From assembly GCA_022648545.1 (NCBI GenBank), contig JALCMP010000003.1, forward strand, positions 1-64,000: DNA of 64,000 bases. Reading direction: 5' to 3'. Position 1 is the first letter of the stretch, and every line of letters begins with the position of its first letter. The DNA comes from Bacteroidales bacterium. GTDB lineage: Bacteria; Bacteroidota; Bacteroidia; Bacteroidales; UBA932. Below are positions 17,755 through 27,506 of the stretch, in pieces. The notes beneath the pieces are model-generated. The model did not search any database, was not told where the DNA came from, and saw only the letters and a program-made list of their open reading frames with translations. Made by a program: the position numbers and the translations under genes.

Positions 17755-19074
17755 TTATAAATCAAGGTTAGATGTTATCCTGTAAGTAGCCCCCATGTTG
17801 TCGGAGACATATTTTCCGGCTATTGCCCCTTTTTTCTCTACGGTCCTATATATATTCTCCTTTAGGAACCTGTCTATTATATCGTATAAATCCCTGTATC
17901 CCGAAATACTCAGGGCAGCTCCGAGATCTATCATATCCCTGGCTTCCTTGAATTTAGAATATTTTGGACCGAATACAACGGGGATACCGTATGCAGCAGC
18001 TTCCAGAATATTATGGATGCCGGCGCCGAACCCTCCTCCGACATATGCCATATTGCCGTACTTATATATGGAAGACAGAAGCCCGAGACAATCTATTACC
18101 ATAACGTCAGCTTCCCCGGCTTTTTTAAGAGCTTTTTCCAGAACATCTTCCCCGGAATAACCGGAATCCTCGTCTTTCTCGGAAAAAGATGAAAAATGAA
18201 TTACCTTATAATCCTTAAAAGTCATATCTATGGCGGCAATTCGCTCGGATGAAATTTCGTGGGGTACAACAACTATCTTTACAGAAGAAAAATTCTTTAT
18301 AACTTTGGCTAGGATCTCCTCATCTGGCTGCCAGGTACTGCCTGCAACTATGGTAAAACCTTTTCCGGCGAAACTTTTTATGAAAGGGAAATCACCCGAG
18401 GACGAAGTAATCTTGGCTACCCTGTCGAAACGGGTATCGCCGCTTACTATAACATTATCCTTATAGCCCAAACCTCCAAGCAATTCGGCAGAAGCATCGT
18501 CCTGAACAAAAATCTTTTTATATGTCCCGAGCGCCTTTACGAAGAATCTTCCGTACCATTTGAAAAAGATCTGGGAGGGTCTGAAAATAGCGGAAGCAAT
18601 ATATGTGTCTATATTGCGTTTCTTTAAAATTCTCAGATAATTATACCAGAATTCATATTTTATGAAAATCGCCGCTTTCGGACGGACGATATCCAGAAAA
18701 GTCTTTACATTATGCGGAAGATCCATGGGTAGGTAGAACACCCAGTCGGCAAGCTCATAATTTTTCCTTAGTTCATAACCGCTCGGCGAAAAGAACGTAA
18801 GCAGTATCTTATATTCCTTCCTTTCCGCACGAAACCACTCTATAAGCGGCCTGGCCTGCTCGAATTCCCCTACGGAAGAGCAATGGAACCATATGATGTC
18901 ATCGGACGGGCGGTTCGCATCTTTTCCCCGCAAACGTCCTGTTTCTGTTTCTATTTTATGCAGCAGATCTTTCCTTCCGTCGCAAAACTTTTTGGCCTTA
19001 TCGTTAAAAAAAGATGCGAACCTGGCCGCAAGATAATATAAACCTATACCTATATTGTAAAATAATAAATTCAA
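17755..19074 (-). CDS. waaA: 3-deoxy-D-manno-octulosonic acid transferase
   Basis: WaaA (KdtA) transfers Kdo from CMP-Kdo to lipid A precursor at the cytoplasmic face of the inner membrane. The 439-residue protein has an N-terminal hydrophobic anchor (IGIGLYYLAARFASFF), the acceptor domain with WFHCSSVGEFEQARPLIE, and the GT-B donor domain with AGSTWQPDEE, VVPHE and GGGFGAGIHNILEAAAYGIPVVFGP. These are diagnostic for GT30. Length and motifs are standard. Confidence 0.95.
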   Translation of the reverse strand: MNLLFYNIGIGLYYLAARFASFFNDKAKKFCDGRKDLLHKIETETGRLRGKDANRPSDDIIWFHCSSVGEFEQARPLIEWFRAERKEYKILLTFFSPSGYELRKNYELADWVFYLPMDLPHNVKTFLDIVRPKAAIFIKYEFWYNYLRILKKRNIDTYIASAIFRPSQIFFKWYGRFFVKALGTYKKIFVQDDASAELLGGLGYKDNVIVSGDTRFDRVAKITSSSGDFPFIKSFAGKGFTIVAGSTWQPDEEILAKVIKNFSSVKIVVVPHEISSERIAAIDMTFKDYKVIHFSSFSEKDEDSGYSGEDVLEKALKKAGEADVMVIDCLGLLSSIYKYGNMAYVGGGFGAGIHNILEAAAYGIPVVFGPKYSKFKEARDMIDLGAALSISGYRDLYDIIDRFLKENIYRTVEKKGAIAGKYVSDNMGATYRITSNLDL

Positions 19075-19172
19075 AGCCTCCTGTGTTTAAATTATATTAT
19101 CGGGCGAATTTATGCAATTTAGCGAACATAAAAAATATAAAATTTAAGTAACTTGCGAAAAAATAGTAAGGA

Positions 19173-19913
19173 ATGAAGAAAAGTCTGGAAAATATAGGCA
19201 AATATTATATGCTGATGTGCAAAGTCTTCCAGAAACCCGACAAATGGAATATATTTTGGAAACAATTCGTTGTTGAAGCACATAAGCTTATAATAGACTC
19301 CATACCTATCGTTTCACTTATATCTATATTCATAGGTGCTGTAATAGTGCTTCAGACGGCCAACAATCTCGAAAATCCTTTTATACCCAAGATGTATGTA
19401 GGCTACATGGCCAAGGAAAGTCTCGTACTCGAATTCTGTTCGACCATGATAGCGCTGATACTGGCAGGCAAGATAGGATCCAACATAGCCTCGGAAATAG
19501 GCAGCATGAGAATTACGGAACAGATAGATGCAATGGACATAATGGGCGTGAACTCTGCCAATTATCTCATCCTTCCCAAAATAACCGCATCTACGGTTCT
19601 TAGCCCTCTGCTCATGCTTACCAGCCTGATAATAGGACTGATAGGAGGAGCCCTTATAATAATACTTACGGGAGTAATAAACCTGAGCCAATACGTGGAC
19701 GGACTGCAATATTCCTTTAAAGCATATTATATTTTTTACAGCATGACAAAGATGGCTGTTTTTTGCTTCCTTATAACTTCTATTTCCTCATACTACGGAT
19801 ACTACGCCAAGGGAGGGTCTCTGGGGGTAGGACGTTCGAGCACGAAAGCGATAGTTGTCAGCAGCGGTCTTATCCTTGTCTTCAATCTCATCCTTACAAA
19901 GCTTATGCTATAA
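19173..19913 (+). CDS. mlaE: MlaE-type ABC transporter permease
   Basis: This 246-residue inner-membrane permease moves phospholipid between the membranes as part of an Mla-like system. It has about five helices and the MlaE signature (FCSTMIALILAGKIGSNIASEIGSMRITEQIDAM), which includes the conserved EIGSMR...EQIDA coupling segment. The ATP-binding subunit follows 22 bases downstream. No MlaD-type substrate-binding gene lies in the immediate neighbourhood. Confidence 0.93.
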   Translation: MKKSLENIGKYYMLMCKVFQKPDKWNIFWKQFVVEAHKLIIDSIPIVSLISIFIGAVIVLQTANNLENPFIPKMYVGYMAKESLVLEFCSTMIALILAGKIGSNIASEIGSMRITEQIDAMDIMGVNSANYLILPKITASTVLSPLLMLTSLIIGLIGGALIIILTGVINLSQYVDGLQYSFKAYYIFYSMTKMAVFCFLITSISSYYGYYAKGGSLGVGRSSTKAIVVSSGLILVFNLILTKLML

Positions 19914-19935
19914 GGACAGGTAAAGAAAAACAAGC

Positions 19936-20694
19936 ATGATAAAGATAAAAGATCTATATAAATCCTTCGACGGAAAACCCGTACTAAAAGATATTTCATT
20001 CGAATACCGGCCGGGAGAATGCTCCCTGATAATAGGAGCGAGCGGCTCGGGGAAAACAGTCCTTCTGAAATCACTTGTAGGGTTGGTATATCCCGACAAG
20101 GGAGAAATATGGTACGACGACAAGCTTTTTACGAAAATGAACCCTGCGCAACAAAAAGAGGTACACAAGGAAGCCGGAATGCTGTTTCAGGGAAGCGCAC
20201 TGTTCGACTTTGCAACAGTAGAGGAAAACGTAATGTTTCCCATGGATTTCTTTACCGACTGGAGTTACGAACAGAAACTCGACAGAGCCAACTTCTGCCT
20301 TAAAAGAGTGGATATTCTCAACAGTAATGATAAATATCCTTCCGAATTAAGCGGAGGCATGCAAAAGCGTGTAGGCATAGCACGGGCAATAGCCCTCAAT
20401 CCCAAATATCTTTTTTGCGACGAACCTAACTCCGGATTGGATCCGAATACATCCATCCTTATAGACAGGCTGATACATGAAATTACGCGCGAATATAATA
20501 TTACCACTGTAATAAACACACATGACATGAACTCCGTACTGGAAATCGGAGACAACATAGGATTCATTCACGAAGGTGAAATATTATGGAGGGGGAACAA
20601 GGAAGATATCCTCAACTCTGATTGCCGGGAACTTAACGGTTTCGTATTTGCCTCCAACATGACCCAGAGGCTGCGTAAAAATATAGGAAAATAA
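19936..20694 (+). CDS. mlaF: MlaF-type ABC transporter ATP-binding protein
   Basis: This 252-residue nucleotide-binding subunit partners MlaE. Walker A is GASGSGKTVLLKSL, the Q-loop lies in MLFQGSALFDF, the signature motif is LSGGMQKRVGIARAIAL, Walker B is YLFCDEPNSGLDP and the H-loop is VINTHDMNS. The GMQKRV signature is typical of the Mla group. The convergent barrel-protein gene ends 14 bases beyond its stop. Confidence 0.94.
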   Translation: MIKIKDLYKSFDGKPVLKDISFEYRPGECSLIIGASGSGKTVLLKSLVGLVYPDKGEIWYDDKLFTKMNPAQQKEVHKEAGMLFQGSALFDFATVEENVMFPMDFFTDWSYEQKLDRANFCLKRVDILNSNDKYPSELSGGMQKRVGIARAIALNPKYLFCDEPNSGLDPNTSILIDRLIHEITREYNITTVINTHDMNSVLEIGDNIGFIHEGEILWRGNKEDILNSDCRELNGFVFASNMTQRLRKNIGK

Positions 20695-20708
20695 AAATGT
20701 ATTGCGAT

Positions 20709-21905
20709 TTATTTCCCGGAAGCCGGCAGATGAAGACGTAATCCAACTTTGGCATTGAACTGCAGAGGCTGATCAGTCCGGATACTCTGGTTTACATCGG
20801 AATTAATATAATATACGAGATTGGGTTCAAAAAATATTCCGAGGGAAGGTATTATTTCATATTCCACACCTATGCCGGCATTTAAGGAATAATGGAAGTT
20901 TTGTATAGATGAATGCTCGTGTCTTACGGTTCCGGTATATTTTTTCAATCGGTATTCCGCCCGCAGGCCTTTTTCTATACTTCCTCCGGCATTAGCATAA
21001 AAACTTACGGATTTTCTTTTGCCAAGGAACAGATATGCGTTTACGGGAACCCCCAGATAACTGAGAGTCTGTCTTATCTTATAAGGTTCCTTATTTATCA
21101 GTCCGTCGTATTTACTCACCAGCACTGAATAATCCAGCCCTATTCCCACAGACAGGAATGAATTTAATTTAACCTGAGCCTGCACGCCTAAGGATATAGG
21201 AATAAAATATTTTATATCGGAAGTACTCTCTATCACCGGAGCCCCTGGCGTAACTCCCGATCCGCGGCTTCCCATGGTTAATATCATATTTTCTGCAGAA
21301 GACGAATGGGAATTCCCCTGCATCATATTGGACATTACGGAAACAGAAACCGCCGGTTTTTTCCTGTGTATTTCGTTGTTTTTCCAATCAGACATATAAC
21401 CCCGGGAACCAGAATAGTTTTCATAGGTAGATCTTTCCCTTTTAGTTTCGGTTAAGTCGCTTCCGGACGTTTTCGTTCCGGCAACATTATCAGGGGCTGT
21501 TCCAGGGGTATATGACTGACGGTCCTTTGTCTCTTTTCTGATTTTGGAATCGCGTATCGCTGCTTCCGGTTCAGTAAAACGTTCTCCGGCGATAGCGGTA
21601 TGGAAACACATATTCATGCCACTCCCGGACATTACATACGCCGAGAGGTCTGAATTCCGCACAGGTTTCTTCCTTACGGATATATCCATAAGCAACACGA
21701 CGGAACATATTCCGGCAAAAGCCACCGCGGAATAACGATACAGGTGCCCGAAAACATGTTTCGGCTTTCCGGATAAAGAGCCGCTTCCACGCGCCGGTAT
21801 TTCTTCCAGCGAAGATTCTATGGAATGCCACAATCCTGCCGAAGGCTTTAAGTTAAGCCCGTCGAGTTTCTTTCTTATAATCCTGTCTATATTTTTCTCG
21901 CTCAT
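20709..21905 (-). CDS. Putative anti-sigma protein with inner-membrane helix and C-terminal beta-barrel (copy 2)
   Basis: The 398-residue protein repeats the layout of the gene at 6448-7608. It has a cytoplasmic N-terminal segment (about 1-50, with LKPSAGLWHSIESSLEE), one helix near residues 55-72 (YSAVAFAGICSVVLLMDI), a long polar linker, and a strand-rich C-terminal barrel (LSVGIGLDYSVLV, LSYLGVPVNAYLFLGK, LNAGIGVEYEIIPSLGIFFE). The barrel parts of the two copies share LxYxGxPx and SLxxxxGxEYxxxxxLGxxxE patterns, indicating paralogy. It overlaps the upstream sigma gene by four bases. An anti-sigma or sensor role is inferred, not shown. Confidence 0.7.
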   Translation of the reverse strand: MSEKNIDRIIRKKLDGLNLKPSAGLWHSIESSLEEIPARGSGSLSGKPKHVFGHLYRYSAVAFAGICSVVLLMDISVRKKPVRNSDLSAYVMSGSGMNMCFHTAIAGERFTEPEAAIRDSKIRKETKDRQSYTPGTAPDNVAGTKTSGSDLTETKRERSTYENYSGSRGYMSDWKNNEIHRKKPAVSVSVMSNMMQGNSHSSSAENMILTMGSRGSGVTPGAPVIESTSDIKYFIPISLGVQAQVKLNSFLSVGIGLDYSVLVSKYDGLINKEPYKIRQTLSYLGVPVNAYLFLGKRKSVSFYANAGGSIEKGLRAEYRLKKYTGTVRHEHSSIQNFHYSLNAGIGVEYEIIPSLGIFFEPNLVYYINSDVNQSIRTDQPLQFNAKVGLRLHLPASGK

Positions 21906-22459
21906 CTATTATGCCTTTTCAATCTTGCCTTAAGCCATAAACGCGCCCTCGACAATTGCGATCTGGACCCACTTTCGGTGATTCCGAGCATTTCCGCTAT
22001 TTCCTGATGACTGTAACCCTCCACGGCATATAAATTAAAAACCGTCCTGAAGCCTTCCGGCATTTTGGAAATAAGCCCCATAAGCTCTTCAGCCCCTATT
22101 TTATCAAGTACGGAAGGAGCAATTCTTACATCCGTACCAGGTTTTTCCAGATCATCGCAGTCCCTGAGTATATCATTTTTTCGTATATACATCAGAGCGG
22201 TATTTATGAATATCCTTCTCGCCCATCCTTCGAAAGAACCTTCGCCCTTGTAGGTCCCGAGTTTGGAGAACAGGGTAATAAACCCGTCGTGAAGGACATC
22301 CTCCGCTTTTTCCCTTTCGCCGATATACCTTATACATACGGGAAGCATCCTTGCGGAAAGCTTCTCATACATTTTCTTCTGAGCCAATCTGTTGTTTTCC
22401 AGACATTTTTCGATCAGCCTCGTATAAGGATCGTTAAATGACAGGGATTTTATCATCAA
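21902..22459 (-). CDS. ECF-type RNA polymerase sigma factor (copy 2)
   Basis: The 185-residue protein has sigma region 2 (VCIRYIGEREKAEDVLHDGFITLF), a short linker and region 4 with SHQEIAEMLGITESGSRSQL forming the HTH near residues 145-165. It is a paralogue of the sigma factor at 7605-8168, with the same residue pattern in region 4 (RTVFNLYxxE). It is translationally coupled to the barrel protein downstream. Confidence 0.9.
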   Translation of the reverse strand: MMIKSLSFNDPYTRLIEKCLENNRLAQKKMYEKLSARMLPVCIRYIGEREKAEDVLHDGFITLFSKLGTYKGEGSFEGWARRIFINTALMYIRKNDILRDCDDLEKPGTDVRIAPSVLDKIGAEELMGLISKMPEGFRTVFNLYAVEGYSHQEIAEMLGITESGSRSQLSRARLWLKARLKRHNR

Positions 22460-22550
22460 CTGTTATTAATATAGATGCAATTTAAGTATCGATAGTTGCA
22501 AGCCGGAGATCATTTAAAATCCATACCTGAAAAATTTAGCACATTATTTG

Positions 22551-22558
22551 TACTTTTG
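22551..22558 (+). promoter_or_regulatory. Candidate -7 box (TACTTTTG)
   Basis: TACTTTTG fits TAnnTTTG and lies 26 bases before the start of the TPR protein gene at 22585. Confidence 0.45.
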
Positions 22559-22584
22559 TTTCCGGGTTTCATAAAAACAATCAG

Positions 22585-24402
22585 ATGACTTATCTAATAA
22601 AAAAAATATTAGGCGGCTTTTTGAAATACTCTTTGCCGATTCTTATACTAGTGCAGGCTAATCCTGTTTCCGCACAAAGGATAAAAACCGTAAAAGGTAA
22701 ATCGTTACAAGGGCATTACAAATATAACGATTCTATCGATTCCATCCACCAAATAAAGGAAGACGAAGACAAATATTACTATTTTTACAAGGGAATAGAG
22801 TTCTACCTGCGTTCAATGTATGTTCCGGCGAGAGAATGTTTCGAAAGAGTCATAAGCCTCAACGATTCCAACGATGCGGCTTACGCCTATCTTTCGCGGA
22901 TCGCATTCATTAATAATAATGAAAAAGACGGGATCAAATTCCTTAAGATGGCCATAAAGAGGGATTCTGTCAATTACTGGTACAAAAACGAATTGTCGAG
23001 CTACTATATGAAAAAGCGCGACTTCGGCAATGCTGTTTCCATTCTCAAAAAAATGACCGAAGAATTCAAGGGCAAACCGGAAATTTATTACAATCTTTTT
23101 TATATATACGCGTCTACCGGCAACACTGAAAAAGCCGGCCGCACTCTGGACAGTATAGAACAGATAATGGGAAAGAACGAAGATACGGCTGAAAAAAGAT
23201 TAAGCCTGTTCCAGATGAAGCACGACTACAAAGGTGCGCTCGATTACCTGTTGTCCTACGACAGGAAAGAGAAATCGGCCAAGATAGAAACCATGATAGG
23301 AGATCTGTATAACAGTTCGAACAATGATTCGGCGGCAATAAGATATTATAATGCCGCTCTTGATAAAGAACCTTCTTATTTGCCGGCTCTTTATAAAAGG
23401 GCGGAATTTTACCGGGCTTCTTCCGATTACCCCAATTTTTTCGAATCGGTATATCCTGTATTTTCAAATCCCGAAATTCCTGTGGAATTCAAATCGGAAT
23501 ATCTGCGCCAGATATTCAAGACTTCGGGATTTATTACTACACAATACAGAAAACAGTCCGATTCCCTGGTCTCCGCATATTTAAACTCCAACCCGGCCGA
23601 TTCTTCCGCAAATTATATTTCAGCAGGTTATTTTTCTGAAATGGGAGACAAAAAACGGGCTGCAATCATACTAAAAAATTATAATGCGCTGGTTTCCAAC
23701 GAAACTACCGCTACCCATTATCTTTCTTTCATATATTATACAAAGGACTGGCCGCTTTTGGAAAAAGAAGCCGGAAAAGCCTCCGAAAGGTATCCGCACA
23801 GTGCGGGATTGCTGGAGTTATACGGAGAAGCTCAGGCTATGAACGGGAATTATCACGGAGCCATAATAAATTTCTCAAAACTCGAAAAATTCTATCATTC
23901 CCAAAAAGATACGGAACATCTCAAGCAGATATATTCAGTACTCGGGGACGCATATCATTCCATAAAAGAAAACCGGAAAGCATATTCCTACTATAAAAAA
24001 GCATTGAAGATCGACCCTTATTTTGCCCTGGTCCTAAACAATTACGCATACGATCTCACACTGGACAAAAAGCAGCTTAAAAAAGCATGCGAAATGGCGC
24101 GAATAGCCGTAGAAAAGGAACCCGACAATCCATCCTTTCTGGATACATATGCCTGGGCTCTGCACACGAGTGGAAATTCGCTAGACGCCAAGGCGCATAT
24201 GAGGCATGCCATGTTATACGGAGGAGACAAAAGCTTTACCATTCTCGACCATTATGCCGAAATTCTTTTTGCCCTTAAGGAATATGACCTTGCATTCATT
24301 TACTGGGAAAAAGCTCTGCCTTTGGATAAGGACAACATATTGCCCGCAAAAATAAAACTAAGAAAAGGCCAGCGTACACGGCAGGAAGCTGCAAAAAAAT
24401 AA
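22585..24402 (+). CDS. Exported tetratricopeptide repeat protein
   Basis: The 605-residue protein has an N-terminal signal sequence (LKYSLPILILVQANPVSAQ). The remainder is TPR-like helix pairs: for example ARECFERVISLNDSNDAAYAYLS near residue 75, AAIRYYNAALDKEPSYLPALYKRAEFY in the middle and AYSYYKKALKIDPYFALVLNNYAY near 475. It is probably a periplasmic or membrane-associated scaffold. It is followed one base later by an EnvC-like gene, so a role in cell-wall hydrolase control or division is plausible, but this is inference from position. Confidence 0.85.
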   Translation: MTYLIKKILGGFLKYSLPILILVQANPVSAQRIKTVKGKSLQGHYKYNDSIDSIHQIKEDEDKYYYFYKGIEFYLRSMYVPARECFERVISLNDSNDAAYAYLSRIAFINNNEKDGIKFLKMAIKRDSVNYWYKNELSSYYMKKRDFGNAVSILKKMTEEFKGKPEIYYNLFYIYASTGNTEKAGRTLDSIEQIMGKNEDTAEKRLSLFQMKHDYKGALDYLLSYDRKEKSAKIETMIGDLYNSSNNDSAAIRYYNAALDKEPSYLPALYKRAEFYRASSDYPNFFESVYPVFSNPEIPVEFKSEYLRQIFKTSGFITTQYRKQSDSLVSAYLNSNPADSSANYISAGYFSEMGDKKRAAIILKNYNALVSNETTATHYLSFIYYTKDWPLLEKEAGKASERYPHSAGLLELYGEAQAMNGNYHGAIINFSKLEKFYHSQKDTEHLKQIYSVLGDAYHSIKENRKAYSYYKKALKIDPYFALVLNNYAYDLTLDKKQLKKACEMARIAVEKEPDNPSFLDTYAWALHTSGNSLDAKAHMRHAMLYGGDKSFTILDHYAEILFALKEYDLAFIYWEKALPLDKDNILPAKIKLRKGQRTRQEAAKK

Positions 24403-24403
24403 T

Positions 24404-25612
24404 ATGGCAGTCATGTGTGGAAAAAAATATCTGACAGTATTCTTATTTATTCAGATGATTCTTGCAGCCGTTCCGTCGGTCGCGCAAAACATCGGCAGCC
24501 AAAAAGAAAAAATAAAGAAGATAGAATCGGATATCAAACTCCTCGACTCAAGGATAAATTCCACAAAAGACAGGCATAAAAGATCACTCAACGATCTCCT
24601 TTATATAAAGAAAAGAATATCCAATAGAAAGGAACTTCTGCTGCAGCTCGACAAGGAACTGGATATGGAAAACAACGCCATCGCCAAAAACGAAAGGCAG
24701 CTGCTGCAATTAGAAAATCGTCTGGATACTCTAAAGGAATATTATAAGAAACTTATAACATGCGCCTACAAAAACAGAAACACAAAACTGTGGGCTCTTT
24801 ATATTTTTGCAAGCAATGATATAGCTCAGGGATACAGAAGATGGGAATATCTCAGGAAATTTTCAGATAAGATAAAAGACGAAACCGTGATAATAAGAAA
24901 CATGCAGGATACCATATCGGCCAGACGTTCGAATCTGGAAAAGATGAGGACCGGGACGGTAAAAATGCAGGAAAAGAAATTACGGGAAATCGCAAGATTA
25001 TCCGATGAACAAAAAGAAGCCGAATCATATACGGCATATCTGGCAGGACAGGAACGGAAATATAAAAGGCAGCTGGCAGGCAAGAAACGAGAAGCATCGG
25101 CTCTTAACAGACAGCTTCAGCGCATGCTGAAAGAAGCCATGGCGGCAAAAAAACCGGCCGGCCGGAATTCCGCCGTTTCTGCCGCGGATATAAGACTCGC
25201 CGAGAACTTCGCTCAAAACAAAGGGAAACTTCCATGGCCTGTGGATTCGGGAGTCATAATAGAAAGTTTCGGACAACATTACCATCCTGTATTCAAAGGT
25301 GTAAAACTGCCTTTCAACAATGGCATCAATATATCGTCACCACTAAATGGCGAGGTAAAATGCGTATTCGACGGGGTCGTAAAACAAATTATCCTGGTCC
25401 CCGGTTACGACAGGTGCATACTGGTGCAGCACGGCTCTTATTTCACATTTTACTGCAAACTCGGAAACGTAACCGTTGAAAACGGACAAAAAGTTTCAAC
25501 AGGGCAGGTACTCGGCACTCTAAGCGAAGAGAACGGTTCTTCTATACTTCATTTCGAACTGTGGAAAGGCGTCTCAAAACAAAATCCCGAGTCCTGGCTG
25601 CGCAAAAAATAA
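24404..25612 (+). CDS. envC: EnvC-like murein hydrolase activator (coiled coil + degenerate LytM)
   Basis: This 402-residue periplasmic protein has a signal peptide ending AVPSVAQ. A long coiled coil follows (about residues 30-250: IKKIESDIKLLDSRINSTKDR, LEKMRTGTVKMQEKKLREI). The C-terminal LytM/M23 domain runs from about residue 285 to 400. The zinc ligands expected in this fold are missing: HxGxD reads NNGIN, the YxHL motif reads FYCKL, and HLHFE reads SILHFE. That pattern is known from EnvC, which activates cell-wall amidases instead of cutting peptidoglycan itself. Confidence 0.88.
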   Translation: MAVMCGKKYLTVFLFIQMILAAVPSVAQNIGSQKEKIKKIESDIKLLDSRINSTKDRHKRSLNDLLYIKKRISNRKELLLQLDKELDMENNAIAKNERQLLQLENRLDTLKEYYKKLITCAYKNRNTKLWALYIFASNDIAQGYRRWEYLRKFSDKIKDETVIIRNMQDTISARRSNLEKMRTGTVKMQEKKLREIARLSDEQKEAESYTAYLAGQERKYKRQLAGKKREASALNRQLQRMLKEAMAAKKPAGRNSAVSAADIRLAENFAQNKGKLPWPVDSGVIIESFGQHYHPVFKGVKLPFNNGINISSPLNGEVKCVFDGVVKQIILVPGYDRCILVQHGSYFTFYCKLGNVTVENGQKVSTGQVLGTLSEENGSSILHFELWKGVSKQNPESWLRKK

Positions 25613-25718
25613 TTAGGAAAATATGTTTCTCCGATCAATCTGTATCACAAAATATTAAAATAAAACTTTAAAGTTGGTTCGTTTTTTATAAGATTGTTAT
25701 CCTGCGCTTGCAGCTACC

Positions 25719-27476
25719 CTAATAAGTAAACGAACTGCCCCCGATGAACTCTCTCATTATGGATGTGGGAGGAATGTTTTTTTGTTCGCTTTCGGTTATC
25801 TCCACCATATAGGATAGAAATTTAAGAAGTCTGAGACTTTCGGAATAAGCCCGGGATGTGGGAGCTATTCTTCTAAGAAGAGGTTCGGCATAATGTTTCA
25901 ACATCGGAATTTCATATATCAGTGAAGAATTGAACATTATATCGGCATTTTCCTGATAGGGAAATATGTTCTTGCTCTCACCCATTCGTACGCTCTGCCA
26001 TCTGAGGATAGTTTGCTCTGCGGATGTGCCCCTGAAATTATTATCTCTTACCATTCTGCGCAGCAGACGATTGTCGGTCGTAGAAATAGAATTATTTTCA
26101 TCTATAGACAAGGAAGTAAGGGCGGAAGCATATATCTTATATGTTTTATTTTCCGGGATCCTACTGATAAGCAGAGGATTAAGGGCATGTATGCCTTCCA
26201 TGACAAGAATATCCTTGGGCCCCAAACTTATACGGCGGCCACCGCTTTCCCTTTCCCCCTTGATAAAATTATATACGGGCAAATCTATCTCCTTTCCGCC
26301 GAACAGATCTATCAATTGGGAATTAAGCAAATCCAGATCCAGCGCGTAAATACTCTCAAAATCGTAATCGCCTTTCTCATCAAGAGGAGTATCAGTCCTG
26401 TTGAGAAAATAATTGTCGAGAGAAATTATAACCGGATTAAGTCCTATTACCTTCAGCTGAAGTGCCAGTCTTTTTGAAGTCGTGGTCTTGCCGCTGCTGG
26501 AAGGTCCGGAAATCAAAACAAGCTTTACGAAGTCCCTGCGTGCATATATTTTATCAGCAATAGCGGCATATTTCCTTTCGTGCAGGGCTTCGGATACCTG
26601 TATCAGTTGAACGGCATGCCCGGCCGATATGGCTTCGTTTACCGAACCTATATCCTTGGCTCCCAGGATCTCGCACCAGTTGCTGTTCTCCCTGAATATA
26701 TCATATATCTTCTCCTGGAATTCAACCTTCATTATATCATATGGAGGAATAGAAGAATAGAACTGCAGACAAAAGCCCTTGTTGTATTTTACAAGATCGA
26801 ATTCCTTCATATAGCCGGTAGAATACAGCATGGGTCCATAAAAAGTATCCCCGTAGCCGTCGAGATAATAAACGGATACAAAGAACTTCCCTATTGATTT
26901 AAGGAGTCTCGCCTTATCATACTGGCCGTTCTTCGTAAACAGACTTATAGCCTCGTCACTTTTGGCTTTTATTTTTTTAATGGGCAGATCCTTTTCCACA
27001 AGTTCGCACATCTTCTTCTTAATCTTCACTATATCGGTTTCATCTATAGTTCTGACCCGCGAAACTGCCCCTCCCGAATAATTCATCTTTTCAAGATCTT
27101 CCGGTTTATCGCTTTTTTCACGGAGTTCCCCATAAAGGCCGGCCGGCAGCGAATAATCAAACACCAGCTGGGATTCGGGGTAAAGATCATGCACGACTTT
27201 CTGGAGTAAGAGGCACAGGGAACGTGAATATGTCCGCCTGCCGTCGGAATAGGTAGCATCAATAAATTCCACCGAATGCGCCATAAGAATACTGAAGCTC
27301 AATTCTTTCAATTGATTATCCACATATGCCGCCAGAACTCTGTATACTCCTCCGTCCGGTTTTGACGTCCCTTCGTATCCGGTACGTTCAAGCAAATCAA
27401 GAAGATCGGACCCTGGTTCGCACCAATAATCCTTGCCGTCGTTCTTGCAAAAAACTCTTATCTTTTCCATTTTCAA
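25719..27476 (-). CDS. TGS-domain nucleoside (uridine) kinase
   Basis: The 585-residue protein joins an N-terminal TGS/ThrRS-like half (MEKIRVFCKNDGKDYWCE, HSVEFIDATYSDGRRTYSRSL) to a C-terminal phosphoribulokinase/uridine kinase domain. The kinase half shows Walker A SGPSSSGKTTTSKRLA, ISLDNYF and YDFESIYALDLDLLN, followed by VMEGIHALNP. It probably phosphorylates a nucleoside using ATP. This fused form is common in Bacteroidales and clostridia. The true substrate is unproven. Starts at 27476 and 27470 are both possible. Confidence 0.9.
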   Translation of the reverse strand: MKMEKIRVFCKNDGKDYWCEPGSDLLDLLERTGYEGTSKPDGGVYRVLAAYVDNQLKELSFSILMAHSVEFIDATYSDGRRTYSRSLCLLLQKVVHDLYPESQLVFDYSLPAGLYGELREKSDKPEDLEKMNYSGGAVSRVRTIDETDIVKIKKKMCELVEKDLPIKKIKAKSDEAISLFTKNGQYDKARLLKSIGKFFVSVYYLDGYGDTFYGPMLYSTGYMKEFDLVKYNKGFCLQFYSSIPPYDIMKVEFQEKIYDIFRENSNWCEILGAKDIGSVNEAISAGHAVQLIQVSEALHERKYAAIADKIYARRDFVKLVLISGPSSSGKTTTSKRLALQLKVIGLNPVIISLDNYFLNRTDTPLDEKGDYDFESIYALDLDLLNSQLIDLFGGKEIDLPVYNFIKGERESGGRRISLGPKDILVMEGIHALNPLLISRIPENKTYKIYASALTSLSIDENNSISTTDNRLLRRMVRDNNFRGTSAEQTILRWQSVRMGESKNIFPYQENADIMFNSSLIYEIPMLKHYAEPLLRRIAPTSRAYSESLRLLKFLSYMVEITESEQKNIPPTSIMREFIGGSSFTY

Positions 27477-27506
27477 AAATTTTCAGTATTCTTTCAAAAT
27501 TTTAAT

